A DNA stretch of 64,000 nucleotides from contig NC_035174.2 of the NCBI RefSeq assembly GCF_001659605.2, forward strand, positions 5,458,389 through 5,522,388, read 5' to 3'. Below the pieces are notes generated by a model, which was given only the letters and a program-made list of their open reading frames with translations, searched no databases and was not told the origin of the DNA. The position numbers and the translations under genes are program-made. The stretch comes from Manihot esculenta. Taxonomy: Eukaryota > Streptophyta > Magnoliopsida > Malpighiales > Euphorbiaceae. Shown in pieces: positions 22,883-34,399 of this stretch (the first letter of the stretch is position 1; the number at the start of each line of letters is the position of its first letter).

Positions 22883-22928
22883 AAAACCAAGTAAAGAACA
22901 AAAAAACAAGATATACTTTGGTGGTTGG

Positions 22929-22940
22929 TTTATATATATA
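22929..22940 (-). promoter_or_regulatory. Candidate TATA box of the Dof gene
   Basis: Minus-strand CTATATATATAAACC lies 47-58 bp before the ATG at 22882. That would leave a leader of only about 20-30 bases if used, so an upstream start is also possible. Confidence 0.4.
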
Positions 22941-22949
22941 GCAACCAAT

Positions 22950-25900
22950 TCACCGAGACTTGCCTTCAAGCACACTCTACTTCATATTGGGTGCCATGCA
23001 AGAGATGAAAGGGAGAGGTAGAGATAAAGGAAGACAACAAGTGAATTGTGACAGAGAAGAAGAGAGTACAGAAGCAAATGAGAGTGAATTAATTGTCATG
23101 TAGGGGGTGGAGGAGGGGCGTGGGCTGTGATTAAGAAGGAAGAAAAAGGTAGCAACCAGGCTATGCTCCTACTCTGCTGCTTAGGTCCATACACAGTCGG
23201 TGGGCTTAACATTCGTGGGCCCCTACTCTGTCCATCCAATGTGATGATAAAGGCCCCACCCACACCTCATTGTAGACTAAATCTCCGGTCTCAAAATCGA
23301 CGGCCCGGAGGTTGTCGTGGTAACTGAGTTGGAATAAGGTGAGCCGTTGATTTGAGAGCAAGAATACGTCAGATGTCGCGGCTTGGTCGTCACTACAATG
23401 AAGGTCCGTGTTTGACGTGACAGAAGCTGAGAGTGAGAGAATATAATTTTTTTCGGGGTTTTCGATAAAGAAAGCATACCGAAAGAGCACTCCACTTGCG
23501 GGCCCTAACCAGTGGACCCACTCGCTCTCCTCCTACAAGCAAAGGATCGATTCCCCCCCCCCCCTCCCCATGCGCTTCTCACGTGCCACTTTCCTCTATT
23601 TACTTTCCCCAACTTGCTCCACGTCTGCAGTTTTCTAATGCTTTTTTTCGTGCCAAGTGGATGACCGAGTTAATCCATTTACAGATGTTAATTTCATAAT
23701 TTTTCTTAGTAATTATAATTGGCTACTACGTTACTGATTAACAGAGGATACACAAGAATTTCCCATTAACGGATGTATCGTAATTGTAACTTAAGTTTCT
23801 CATCACTCTGGCTTAGATAACTTAGCAATATGGGTTCTCTCTAAGAACTCAAACACATAATCATCATTCATCACTTTAAGAAGGCAATCGGAATATATCC
23901 TTCTCTCTTTTTTTTTAGAAAATAATTACTCAGCATTTCAAATAATGCGTGGGTAAAGTTTATATTCAAATAAGAACTCCCTGGCCAGGGTGGCTGTTAT
24001 TGGCTTTCAGATAAAAATAAAAAAAGGAAGAGGGAAACAAGACCAAAGAAAGATGGTGACATTAAGCAGGGCAGGCAAAGGCAATGGCAAGAGTGACATA
24101 AATAGCTAGCGTGAAGAATACACTCCAAGGAAGAGGGCCCAAAGCACAAACTGTCAGGTGAATAAAGCGATTCTGCGCCCACGTTCCCCGCTACTCACCT
24201 GACACTTACTCCTGCTTGCGAGGACTTGTAACTATATTATTATAAAGGGGCAGATAAGACCATCGATCTCATCAGCACCAGTAATCATCATTTCTTTCTT
24301 TTTAGGAACAGATTGAATAATATCTTAAATCATCACTCCAATCATATTTTTTGCAGTTGGCAAATACATGCATTGGGTTTTTAAGAGTTACGGCCTAATC
24401 ATTTGGTGATTAGCAAAAGCAGAATGTGAATACAACTTTACGTTGCTTTCCAAGCTAAAGAAGAGAATACTTCAACATGGAATTTATTTTTGCTACCAGT
24501 TACTTGCTGCCTAGCTAAGAAACATTTGCCAACCCAGATAGCTATAATAATGGATTGGTATCCCAACATTGATCTCTTATCTTAATTGCCTGGCGGTAAG
24601 AAAAGGACAGACTTCATGTCAAACACCTAGAAGATATTTTACTTCATCCATACGACACCTTGTGTAACGCAGTGGAATGGCATTTCACTCAGTATGGTTG
24701 ATTTATTATAGGCTCAGGCAACATTTTTTTATTTCCTTTTTGAATCGTATCAGACGTTTTATTTCAGTTTTTGGTTCTGCATGCAGTCTGCGACAGAATT
24801 CTTTTAATAAAAATTTGACATTTTCTCATCTTTTTAATCAGCAGAAATAAAAGTGTACAAAAGGGTTTTTTTCTCAAAAAAAAAAAAATCTTACCACATA
24901 CACAAGGCAAGTAAGAAGAAAGGAGATCGAACATTGAACATCTATCCAACGTCGAGGCTCAAAGGTCATTTCAAATTTCAAACTATCACACGGCCTTTAA
25001 GCGCAGAATGAAACGGTTTCAAATGGAGCATATATGCTCTCAGATCATCAGATACAGCGGTAAGGTAATTGGTGTGGTCCTCGTCATCATCACCGTGGTC
25101 AAACAATTGGACCTCGTAGAGTGTGCAGTCAATCCGAGTCATTTGAGCCTAGCAAGCAAATGGCCCCCACCTTTGAGTTTCCTATGATCCCCAAAAGTTT
25201 TCTACGCACATGTATAGCAATCATGACATCAAACTAGACATAGGTCCGATCTGATTTTGGATTACAATATTGATCAGCCAATCAAATAATTTCCCCCCGG
25301 AAAGTTCTCATTCTCATGCCGCTAATCTATAGCTCTTCATACATTAGTCACATTTTCACCCTACGATCTAAAACTGTATAATAATTAATTAGTCTAACGT
25401 CTCTGTGTTAATTACAGTTTAAAAAAAAGGAACTACAACAAAGTGAATGTCAAAGACAGTAGACAATATCCAGCTTAGCATGGTTGCGTATCTTTGGTTC
25501 GGGAATGAAATTATAGTAAACAATATCGTATAGTTGTCGGATCCATCCTCAGAGCATGTGAAAGATTACGTGTAAATTATAGGCCATGTCGTTGATCTTG
25601 TGCCAATATGGCTTTTTAATATATATATATTTTTTCTTTTAAACAGTCACATGGACGATGAAATCTTTTGCAAATCTAATTTTATCATGTATAATTTTTT
25701 CTATTAAGTGTGTAATAGAGGAGAATCTGAATCTCAGAATCAGCCAACTTCAAATTCCAAGTTTTCAACCATTGAGGCTGTAAATAAATGAGTGTCTAAA
25801 AGAGCATGCGCGACAACTTCCAGCATGGCTGCGGCGGAAGAAAGTTACTATATCTATACTAATATATACGTAGGCAAATCTGAAGCCACAGATATTCTCA

Positions 25901-26030
25901 TTCTCACACCGAAATTGTGATGCACGAATTAATGGTGTGGGTGGACAGGATTTTTTTTTTCTTTTTTTTTTTTTCAAATAATCTCTATCTGATCAGGAGC
26001 TGGAATATGGTTACTGTTTTTTGTTTTTAC

Positions 26031-26065
<35 letters not shown>

Positions 26066-28418
26066 AAGGCATCGTTGGGTCCTACACTTGGTACAGAAGC
26101 CGACCGTGCTATCCATTTCTCGTCTGTTACTGCGTTTTTCACCTTGGTCTTCACTTGATGTTTTGTATATATGCCCTGTCCCGTCTGAGTTCCTTTTGGT
26201 TTTCACACATGTTTTTCATAATCTTTATTTGAGTAGATTTTATTTTATTTTTTCTTAACTTTTAATAACGACTTATATTAAGGCCTGCTTAGTACTTGTA
26301 ACAAACAATTAAATTATTTTTTAAATTGTAGTTAAAATTTTTTTTTAAAAAAAAGAAAATTTATTTTGTAAAAAAAATTAATACATATGAATAGACAATT
26401 TTCGTACCCTATGTTTTCCTAAACGAATTAAAGTGTGAACGAAACCCCAGTAACCGTAATCAAATATGAAGACTATTGTGCAAGATTTGACGGAATGAAA
26501 AATATGTATTTAAATTGGTAGTGGAGCGGCTGTCGCTATTGTACAAAATGGGATCACAAGTCAATTTCACTCGTGGTCCTAATGAATAATATTAGACAGC
26601 AAAAGCGTATGGTTTCGCACAAACTTCAATTGGTGGTTTCACACTAACCTATTCAACCATCTATATTATTAAGGTCCGAACATTTTCTGAACGTTGTGTT
26701 TAATTTAATTCATGCACAACATTAGCTACCTTGGAAGAGATATATTGGTCATGATGCAGGCCCACAGTATTGATCCGGATGCTAGTAAACATCAATACAG
26801 ACAAAAATAAGAGTGAGGAATGACAGTGTCCTGCCCTACAATATACCCTTTGGATAGTGGTTTGGCTTTCCAGCGGTAAAAGAGTCACGTTTCTTGAGGA
26901 TTTGATACGTATAGTCCCTCTTGCATGCAATTGTGTGTGTGTTTGTCCTTTCTTTTGTATATATATGAACCAAAAGTATTGCACATCTAAACCCATATGT
27001 ATGTTGTCTCTGTTTCTTGTTTTATATGGATTAAGGTTTCTGCCGGGAACTCTTTGTCCTTACTTGACTGACTCTCTGGGGTTTGACGAAGATGAAATGC
27101 ATACTTCAAATTGAGATCAAATAGCCCGCTTAATGCAATGTATATATAACGATTTCAAGTGTTAGGATCAATTCCTTAATGGAGAAATTTTAAGTGTAAT
27201 TAGTGAATTGGGTTTTTTTAATATTATTTTATTTGCAACTTATTTAAAATATTCAATAGGTGAATTTTTTTTTTCTTACAAAAAAAGGTTAAGTTGTTCC
27301 TTGAAAAGAATAATCGCTCAACTGTTTTCTCAGACCGAGTCAATAAGTTCAGTAACCGTGGCTAAAATCCAAACTATTCCTGTACATCTGTTGGTGGTTC
27401 ATTGGGGCTCTGAAAGGTCCAACGGCTATAAAATAGACCGATTAATTTGAATTAAGCGGCCCACTCTTTATCGTCTGTGCGATTAGTAGCAAAGGTCTGT
27501 TTTATTGCATGGGCGTGGGATTCAGCTTCCTTTTCGGCTTGGTTAGAAAAAAAGTCCAAATTTCATTAGAGTAAAGCAGTATAAATTTCATTAGAAAGCC
27601 CAATAAGGCTAAGAAGACTACGACGAGAAAAGCAAAAAAGAAGGCGTCCTCCACACCGTGTGTCATGTACGATGATTCCAAAAACTAAGAAGAGGCTACC
27701 ATATCCAACACAACATGCAGCTCCATAAGCTCCTACGCCCAACAATAAGAATCAAACTTTAGGGACCAGAACAGAAGAATCAAGATTGGGGAACTAAGAA
27801 ACATAAGCGGCAATGGTTGGAAGTGGCAGACTCTTGGACAACATTGAATCAAATAATGCATCATTGCATAAAACCAGCTCAAGAAAATTGGAGGGCGAAA
27901 CCCACTGCATCATTGTAGGTCCAACAGCTCATACGAGATGCTAATGGGCTGGGTTTTGGTGGTTCCTTTGGGGCTCGATGATTGCTGTAATTTTATGAAT
28001 CTCAGGGACTTCTTTTTTTCAAAAAAAAAAAAAAAGTACTGGCATCTGCATGCTCTGCTAGAAGAATATATACTTGAGGCAATATTCCATATTTGAGGCC
28101 GTGTTACAGGGCTTATGATCATGTTGTAGGTCAGGGCATGTGAAAAAGCTGAATATAGCAAGAGTTGTATTTTCCTTATTCTTACCTAACATTTCAGTCT
28201 TTGACATGAGTCACATGCCAATTTGCTTCTTCCTTCTTTATCTGTTTTCACAACTTGGGGCAGTGCAACTTGCTAGAGTAAACACCAAGAAATATACATG
28301 TGTAAATGGCTATGAAGAAAACCACTATGGTTTCTCAATTATTTGGGATGTTGAGCTTCAATCTATTTATGGCATCATAATAATTTATAATAACGGTAAG
28401 CATATTGATTCCATAAAG
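22950..28418. other. Long gene-free interval upstream of the Dof gene
   Basis: About 5.5 kb with no supported gene on either strand. It holds the Dof promoter side (to roughly 23.1 kb), a run of 12 C at 23553-23564, homopolymer A/T tracts (about 24876-24889 and 26033-26063), and generally A+T-rich sequence. Open frames up to about 110 codons exist but have low-complexity composition and no domain. Confidence 0.5.
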
Positions 28419-28960
28419 ATTTTTTTTTTAAAGCAAAACTACGGATTGTATTAATAAAATTTCATTAAACAAAGAGGATTTTCATTCCAAACAGAGAGAT
28501 GATCATGCCTAATAGATTTTCTAGTTAAAGTATAAGTAGTAGCATTACGACGAATCCATCTAACAGAAATATCAGTTCTAGAGTCTAATAAAGATTTACA
28601 ATCATTCAAAATCAAACCCCTGCATAAAATAATTTGACAAAAATATTTCTCAAGTGTCTGTCTAAACCCCTGCACAAAATAATTTGGCAAAAATGCTCCT
28701 CTTTCTTTCTCTCTCTCGAGTATAAATCATTAAAATCTCCCAAATAAAACCACGGAAGAGAGTTTCTACGAGATAAAGTTCGAATAATGTTCCAATACTG
28801 ATATTGTTATTGCGATTCCGGAAACCCATAATAACTAGTAAACTTCCATTGAATATTACCTTCCGAAACAACCGAATCAATAAAATTTGAAGAAAAGCCA
28901 ACCACAAAAACATCAGATACATGACTCTTCCAGGTTTCATCCAAATCTTTGTCTATTGAC
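28419..28960 (-). mobile_element. Deleted LINE (non-LTR) retrotransposon fragment
   Basis: On the minus strand two pieces of a LINE lie together without the reverse transcriptase between them. The 5' piece (about 28715-28880) reads IQWKFTSYYGFPES, then WNIIRTLS and NSLPWFYLGDFNDL, matching the AP-endonuclease motifs WxxTGFYG...W.LL..L......PW...GDFN of plant L1 elements, with at least one stop and frame problems. The 3' piece (about 28451-28610) reads DCKSLLDS, then VRWIRRNATTYTLTRKSI, matching the late RNase H region (RxxNxVAHxLA). A short 9-bp A tract follows at 28419-28427 (as T on the plus strand), as expected for a LINE 3' end. I could not find the target duplication. Confidence 0.72.
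28614..28694. repeat. 31-bp direct repeat at the LINE deletion joint
   Basis: AAACCCCTGCATAAAATAAT... at 28614-28644 recurs at 28664-28694 with two substitutions, spaced by 19 bp. It lies between the endonuclease and RNase H remnants, where the reverse transcriptase is missing. Confidence 0.8.
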
Positions 28961-29773
28961 TTGTATCTTCTTCCAAATAAGGAGGAATCAATTGTACAAC
29001 CAAGGGCCCATTCACTATATTTTCAAAATCAACATTATTAAAAAATCAAAACAGATATCTTTTTGCATCTAATTCCATAATAGATACCCTCTAAATGATG
29101 CTATAAATCTGTCAAAAAGGTCTGCATATTCTGAAAATTGATTGAATCATATATGAAAAATATCTCCACCGTACAGAAATCATAAGTAACGATCAGAAGA
29201 TGGAAATCTAATTCCATAGAAATTAATAAGTGAATTAATTTCTATTGAATGAATAAAAAAATAATAATAAGAAAATAAAATGGAGAATATTTTAATATAA
29301 AAACTAAAAAATAAATAAAATTAATTCAAAAAATAAGAAGTTAAATTTAAAAGAGAAAATGAAAACTATTATGTCAAAAAAATAATTTTAGTTTGATAGC
29401 AATATATCATCCTATCAATTGAAAATTTAAACAATTATAGATTTAATTAACCTGAATAATAACATATCATCATGTGTCTTAATACAACACCCAACATAAT
29501 AATAATAATAATAAGCAATAGACATGAAAACAATATAAATATCAAGAAATTTTAAAAAAATAATAGAATCACATAAATATCACAACTAATTAAACTGAAA
29601 TTGAAAAAAAAAAATTCTTAGTCACACATATTTATAATTGAATCACCACAAGTAGAGGAGTGTTTTCGGTCTTCTAAAGCTAATTCAGAATGAGAGATGA
29701 AAGATGTATCTGTACATTAAAATATCATCTTTATATACTACTAAGAATTCTAACTCTACCTAAATACTAGTAG
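28961..29773. other. A+T-rich spacer
   Basis: No gene. Very A+T rich with an (AAT)n run near 29495-29513. Confidence 0.5.
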
Positions 29774-31319
29774 TGATTGTGCGGTTGTTGAAACCGGTTA
29801 AAAATAACCCTTTCAGTTATCAAAAATTTTACAACTGCAGATAGCGGTAAAAGGATCGAATCCACATGGAATTGATACTTATCTATTTTCCTTAACAAGA
29901 CCAAGTAAACAAACTGAAAGTAAAATAAAAATAAACTACAAGTAAAGTAAAAAGGGGAGTGTTTGAGATTGTTTCAATTAAACTAATGATGAAAGCAATA
30001 AAGTAAAACGAATAATAAAAGTAAAGAGATTCAATTATGAGAAAAGTTCTAGTTGAAGAATTGGATCCACTTCGGTTGTTAGGATTAATCATTGATATTT
30101 AGGTTCCTTTGTTTAATTCAATAAATTAGTTATGAAAATGGAAGACGCTTCTAACCACCATATCCCTCCTTTATAAGCATAAATTAATTAGGGAACGTCC
30201 TCTAATCAATCACTAATCAACAAGTTGCTAAGGAACGTCCTTGGGCCTTAGGCATCTAACAACTGTCAATTGTATTAAGAAATAGAGAGACTTAATTCTA
30301 GCTACCCAAACGCATGGTATTAGATCATGCAATTTTCTTAGTTTTTACACTAAGAGTTACTTGTGTTTGAACAATCTAAGCAATTACGGACTTAAAACTA
30401 TTCAAACTAATTAATTATTACCTTGTAATCAAGAATCAATTGGCCATATTGATCAAAATAACAAAGCAACAATGGAATTAAGCATGAAATTGCATGAATA
30501 TTGAAAAACAAAAGTTAAACCATGTGTGTTCAGATCTCCCAATCCATAAAACAACTAAAGTATCAACCAATTTTCAACTAGAAATAAAGGTTTCAGCCAC
30601 TCATGAGTGAAACAAAACAAGAAAATAAAGAAAGGAATAAAGAGAAGAGGTGGCCGAAGCCTTGGAGAGGTGTCTTGCGTCGAATCTGAAGAGAAGAGAG
30701 GGAGAAGAGTCGAGAGAGAGGTGCGGCTGGCTTTATAGTGCTCCTTACATAGCTTTCAAGTGTTGCCATAGCTCTTCCTTGCTGCCCAAGTTGCTGTCCC
30801 TGCCGCCCAAATGTGCATTAATGAGCTGAAGCCTCCTTTTGAATTTTGAATTTTGAATGTGCAAGACTTGTGGGGCAAGTATGTCTTCTTTGGCTTCCTT
30901 AACAAGCTGAATTTTGAATTTCAAATTTTGAATGTGCGTCTTCTTGAGATTTGGCTTCCTCAGTAAGGAAATGGATTCTTGAAGATTTGAAATTTGAATT
31001 TCAAATTGCTCTGTTATCTGCACTTTCCTTATTTGCCACTTTCCTTATTTAGCACTTTCCTTAATAAACTGAATCTTGAATTTTGAATGCTTTTGGAGAT
31101 TTGAAATTTGAATTACTTTCCTTGTTTGTCTCCTCTCAAGTTGCAACTTGACATGCTTGTTCCTTTATTCCATTTTAGACAGTTTTAAGGACATTTTCTC
31201 TAAATTACCTCTTTACACCATTTTCTGTAGAATAACATCAAAATTACGAAATTAGAGAGAAAAAGTGTAAATTAACATCAATAACATCATAATAAAATAA
31301 TCTAAATTTGGACTGATCA
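29774..31319. mobile_element. Solo-LTR-like insertion, 1.55 kb, with perfect TSD
   Basis: Starts TGATTGTGCGG and ends GGACTGATCA, so it has TG...CA ends with a short TGAT/ATCA inverted repeat, and is flanked by a perfect 5-bp duplication AGTAG (29769-29773 and 31320-31324). No coding domain is visible, and the interior does not repeat at the two ends, so a solo LTR is the simplest reading. The motif AAAGGATCGAATCCACA near 29850 recurs in many plant repeats in my memory. The right third (30835-31110) is a loose array of TTTGAATTTTGAA/TTTGAAATTTGAA units. Transcriptional orientation not determined. Confidence 0.75.
30835..31110. repeat. TTTGAATTTTGAA-type degenerate array
   Basis: Short motifs such as GAATTTTGAATTTTGAATG and GAAATTTGAATTTC recur about eight times within the solo-LTR-like element, partly as inverted copies (CAAATT/AATTTG). 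Confidence 0.65.
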
Positions 31320-31324
31320 AGTAG

Positions 31325-33007
31325 CCAAAATCAAAATCGAATTTGATATATTTTGGCAGATGGGAGTTATCTGTTTGTGTCTCATATTTGAAACTAGATT
31401 TTGATTTTTTTTCGTCAAATACATTATGCTAGTCCATAACAGAGTATATATGAAAATTAGAGTTTAAGAATAACTCTACATTCTTATCTTTTTGTGAATT
31501 TGATTACACCCATAACTCTTTTAATTTTAGAATATAGAGTTTAAATTCAATTTTTCTCTCATTATTCTCCGATTCTTATTTAATATACTAAAATATTAAA
31601 ATTCAAACGAATCAATCTATTTTAAATAAAATCAAACTTAATATTTAAGTATTTTAAGATATTAAAACTATATAACTGTATATATTATTCGTATATTATA
31701 AATAAATCATATATAGAATAGAGTGATACATTTACATAAATGTAAATATCCACATAGATTATCTGTTATTAAATACTATGGTCTAAATTGTAATTAGTTG
31801 TTATTAAAGACGTGCGTTATTTGAAGACTAGGGAAGTTAATTTCTCTGCCTTTGTCTGCAAGGCAAAAGCTAATGCACCTCCACCACTCACCACCACATT
31901 TTTGCTATTATTATTACACTAGTTTTGGAAAAAGATTTTCTTTTTCTGGCATAATTTTAAGAGTAATGGAGATTTATTATTTTGGTGATAAAATTGGATA
32001 TCCAACCCGTGATGAAAGAAAATTTTGTTTTTATTATAAAAATTCTATATAAATTTCATCATAATTAATATTAAACATCTAACATTAACCATTGAATTGA
32101 ATTGTTAATACATACATGGGTAGCTGCTCAGACATTTTGTAGCTGTGCCTGTGGGCTTTCCAAACTTGAGTAGTCCACAAGTTAGCCAAGCAGCAGGTTT
32201 TCTATTTTTGCATGTCTCCTATTTCGCATTCAAATTTATGTAGATATATGCTATTATTAACCTATAACTTTTTATTAACAATATACAATCATATATTTAT
32301 TTATTTAAATTTATAAATTTTACATTATTTCGTTAATATTAAATTGAATTTAAGGGAGTTGTATTTAATTTATTTATAAATTTTGTTGCAGATCGATTAA
32401 TGTTTCAAAGAAAAAACAAAAAAAAGTTTAACGAAGCCACCCCCAGGCCCTAGCTGAAACGGTGGGCCTAAAAACTATTAGCGCCGCACCGCCAAACGAA
32501 AACCGAACATTTAAAACAATATTAATTAAAAAGGGCAAAAAAAAAAAAAAAAAAAAAAGGCGGTTCCGTTAAATTTTCGACTTGCCGACCTCCTTTCTCT
32601 TCGTCTTCTCCAAGCAATCTCAACGCTTCCTCCCCCATTCAAATACTTCACCGTCAATCCCAAACGATTTCTTCAGAACCCTTTTTGCATCTTCTCTTCA
32701 ATTCTCTGAATTCCAAATTTCCTTTTTGTCTCGTTTTTTTGCCTTCTTTTTCTCTAGTATTTCTGTAGTTCATCTTTGTCTGTATAGTATTGAATTTCAT
32801 TTTATTCTATTTCTATATGTATTCTTTTCCTTTTCACTTTTACATTCGATTTTCCTATCAATCCAATTCTTTGTTGTTCAAGTTTTTCACTTTTTCTTTG
32901 CTTATGGGAAATTTTGTTTGTCTGTAAAGTTGTCTCCTTGAACTTTTAGATTGCAAGTTTCATATTGCTCAAGGTTTCAATCAGCTTTAAGGATTTATTT
33001 ATTTATT
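31325..33007. other. Intergenic region and 5' leader of the SRO gene
   Basis: A+T-rich to about 32500, with a poly-A tract near 32537-32558. From about 32580 the sequence is CT-rich and is probably the SRO 5' UTR; an open frame there begins at a non-ATG codon and has no recognisable domain. No other gene seen. Confidence 0.5.
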
Positions 33008-34399
33008 ATGGAGCGCTCGTCGATTCAATTGGGGAATACTAATGGGATCGCGCATACTTTATCTATGGAGTTACCTTCTGCCAAATTACCAAAACATTCA
33101 TTAGATAACGCTGACGAACAAACTGACAGCTTAAGTTCGGGTGTAGAATCCGTCCATGATCAAGAGTTGATCCTTTCGGATTCAGAAAGTGGCAGTTCTG
33201 GGGCCAATTCTGGCCAGTTTCCGGGATTCTGCGACGAATTGGTTCGACTTTTCGAGGGAGACAGGATCCACGATATTATCAAACAAAAGTTCCTTTCGGC
33301 TTTGGGTTCACTTGGCAACGAAACCACAGTCGTCACTGTTCACAAGAACAGGTACTCTAGCATTATTGAACAAGCGAGGATGCAATCGTTTCTAATTTTC
33401 ACAAAAGCAACTGAGAAGTGCCGTGGCAGTGCCAACGTGAAGTATGCTTGGTTTGGCGCTACAGTAGATGAGACATGCAACATCATGAAGAATGGTTTCG
33501 GCCGCCAGATCAACGACAATAATGGATTATATGGCTGTGGCATCTATCTTTCTCCCGATGATTCTCCTCTTGAAACGTAAGCAAATTTTCTCCCTTGATT
33601 TTTATTTCACCTTGTCCTTTATTTACTCATACGTAGCATTGCAATGAGTCCTGAAGATCTCTTGTTTTCTGTTATTGGCAGTGTGAAGAATTTGAGGGTT
33701 GATGAGGATGGTCTACGACGTTTGTTACTGTGCCGTGTTATACTGGGTGCCACGGAGGTAGTGGCTCCTGGTTCTGAGCAGTGCCATCCGAGTTCTGAGG
33801 AGTTTGATTCGGGGATAGACAATTTGTCATCTCCCAAGAAGTATATTGTGTGGAGTAACCGCATGAACACTCATATTTTGCCCGAGTATGTCGTTAGTTT
33901 CAAGGCTCCTTGTTGTTTGAAAGGTAGACAATTGAACATTTTGTTGTTTGATAAAGAATTTAGCTTTGATTGCTGTATGATGATAGTTTTTTGATGCAGG
34001 GTTCTTTAGGAATCGAGAATCTGGAAGAGTACCAACTTCACCATGGATGCCTTTTCCAGATCTTATTACTGCACTTTCGAAGTTCTTGCCTCCCACTACT
34101 GTTGGTGTAGTTGCCAACTACCATAAAGATCACAGAGTAAGTAATTAAGTTGCAATTGTTTCTGGGAAAAAAATATTAGAGGAAAATCATAATAATTCAG
34201 TATGATCTCTTATATTGAAATTTGCTTTCAGGAAAAGAAAATTTCAAGGCAAGAACTAATACAGCGAGTGAGACTAATCGTAGGGGACAAGTTGTTGATT
34301 GCTGTAATCAAATCCTTTAGAAGTAAGGGTGGAATTGGAGGTGAAAGACCAAGCAATTGGAAGCAAAGAAAGGTTCGAATTGCAGGTGAGATGATATGA
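33008..34399 (+). CDS. SRO protein: PARP-like plus RST domain, no WWE (SRO2/SRO5 type)
   Basis: Four exons: 33008-33576, 33682-33923, 34000-34136 and 34232-34399, all GT-AG, joining in frame to 371 residues. SRO (similar to RCD-one) proteins are plant stress regulators. The PARP-like domain starts near residue 75 (PGFCDELVRLFEGDRIHDII) and includes YAWFGATVDETCNIMKNGFG and LYGCGIYLSP near 158-187. The position that carries the catalytic His in active PARPs is not His here, so ADP-ribosyl transfer is unlikely. The RST domain occupies exon 4 (SRQELIQRVRLIVGDKLL), which binds transcription factors in the family. There is no WWE domain, which places it with SRO2-SRO5. Start: the ATG at 33008 follows an in-frame region without ATG. 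Near the end, TTGCAG/GTGAG resembles a splice donor, so the last codons may differ in some transcripts. Confidence 0.88.

Noticed and set aside
23553..23564. Poly-C run as a possible G-quadruplex
   Set aside because: A single run of 12 C with only a CCCC neighbour; no regular spaced tracts.
29850..29872. tRNA-like GATCGAATCC box
   Set aside because: GGATCGAATCCAC resembles a tRNA B box, but no cloverleaf can be drawn around it and it lies inside a solo-LTR-like element.
32582..32941. 119-codon frame upstream of the SRO gene
   Set aside because: Starts at a non-ATG codon and is Phe/Ser-rich from a CT-rich leader; it is best read as 5' UTR.
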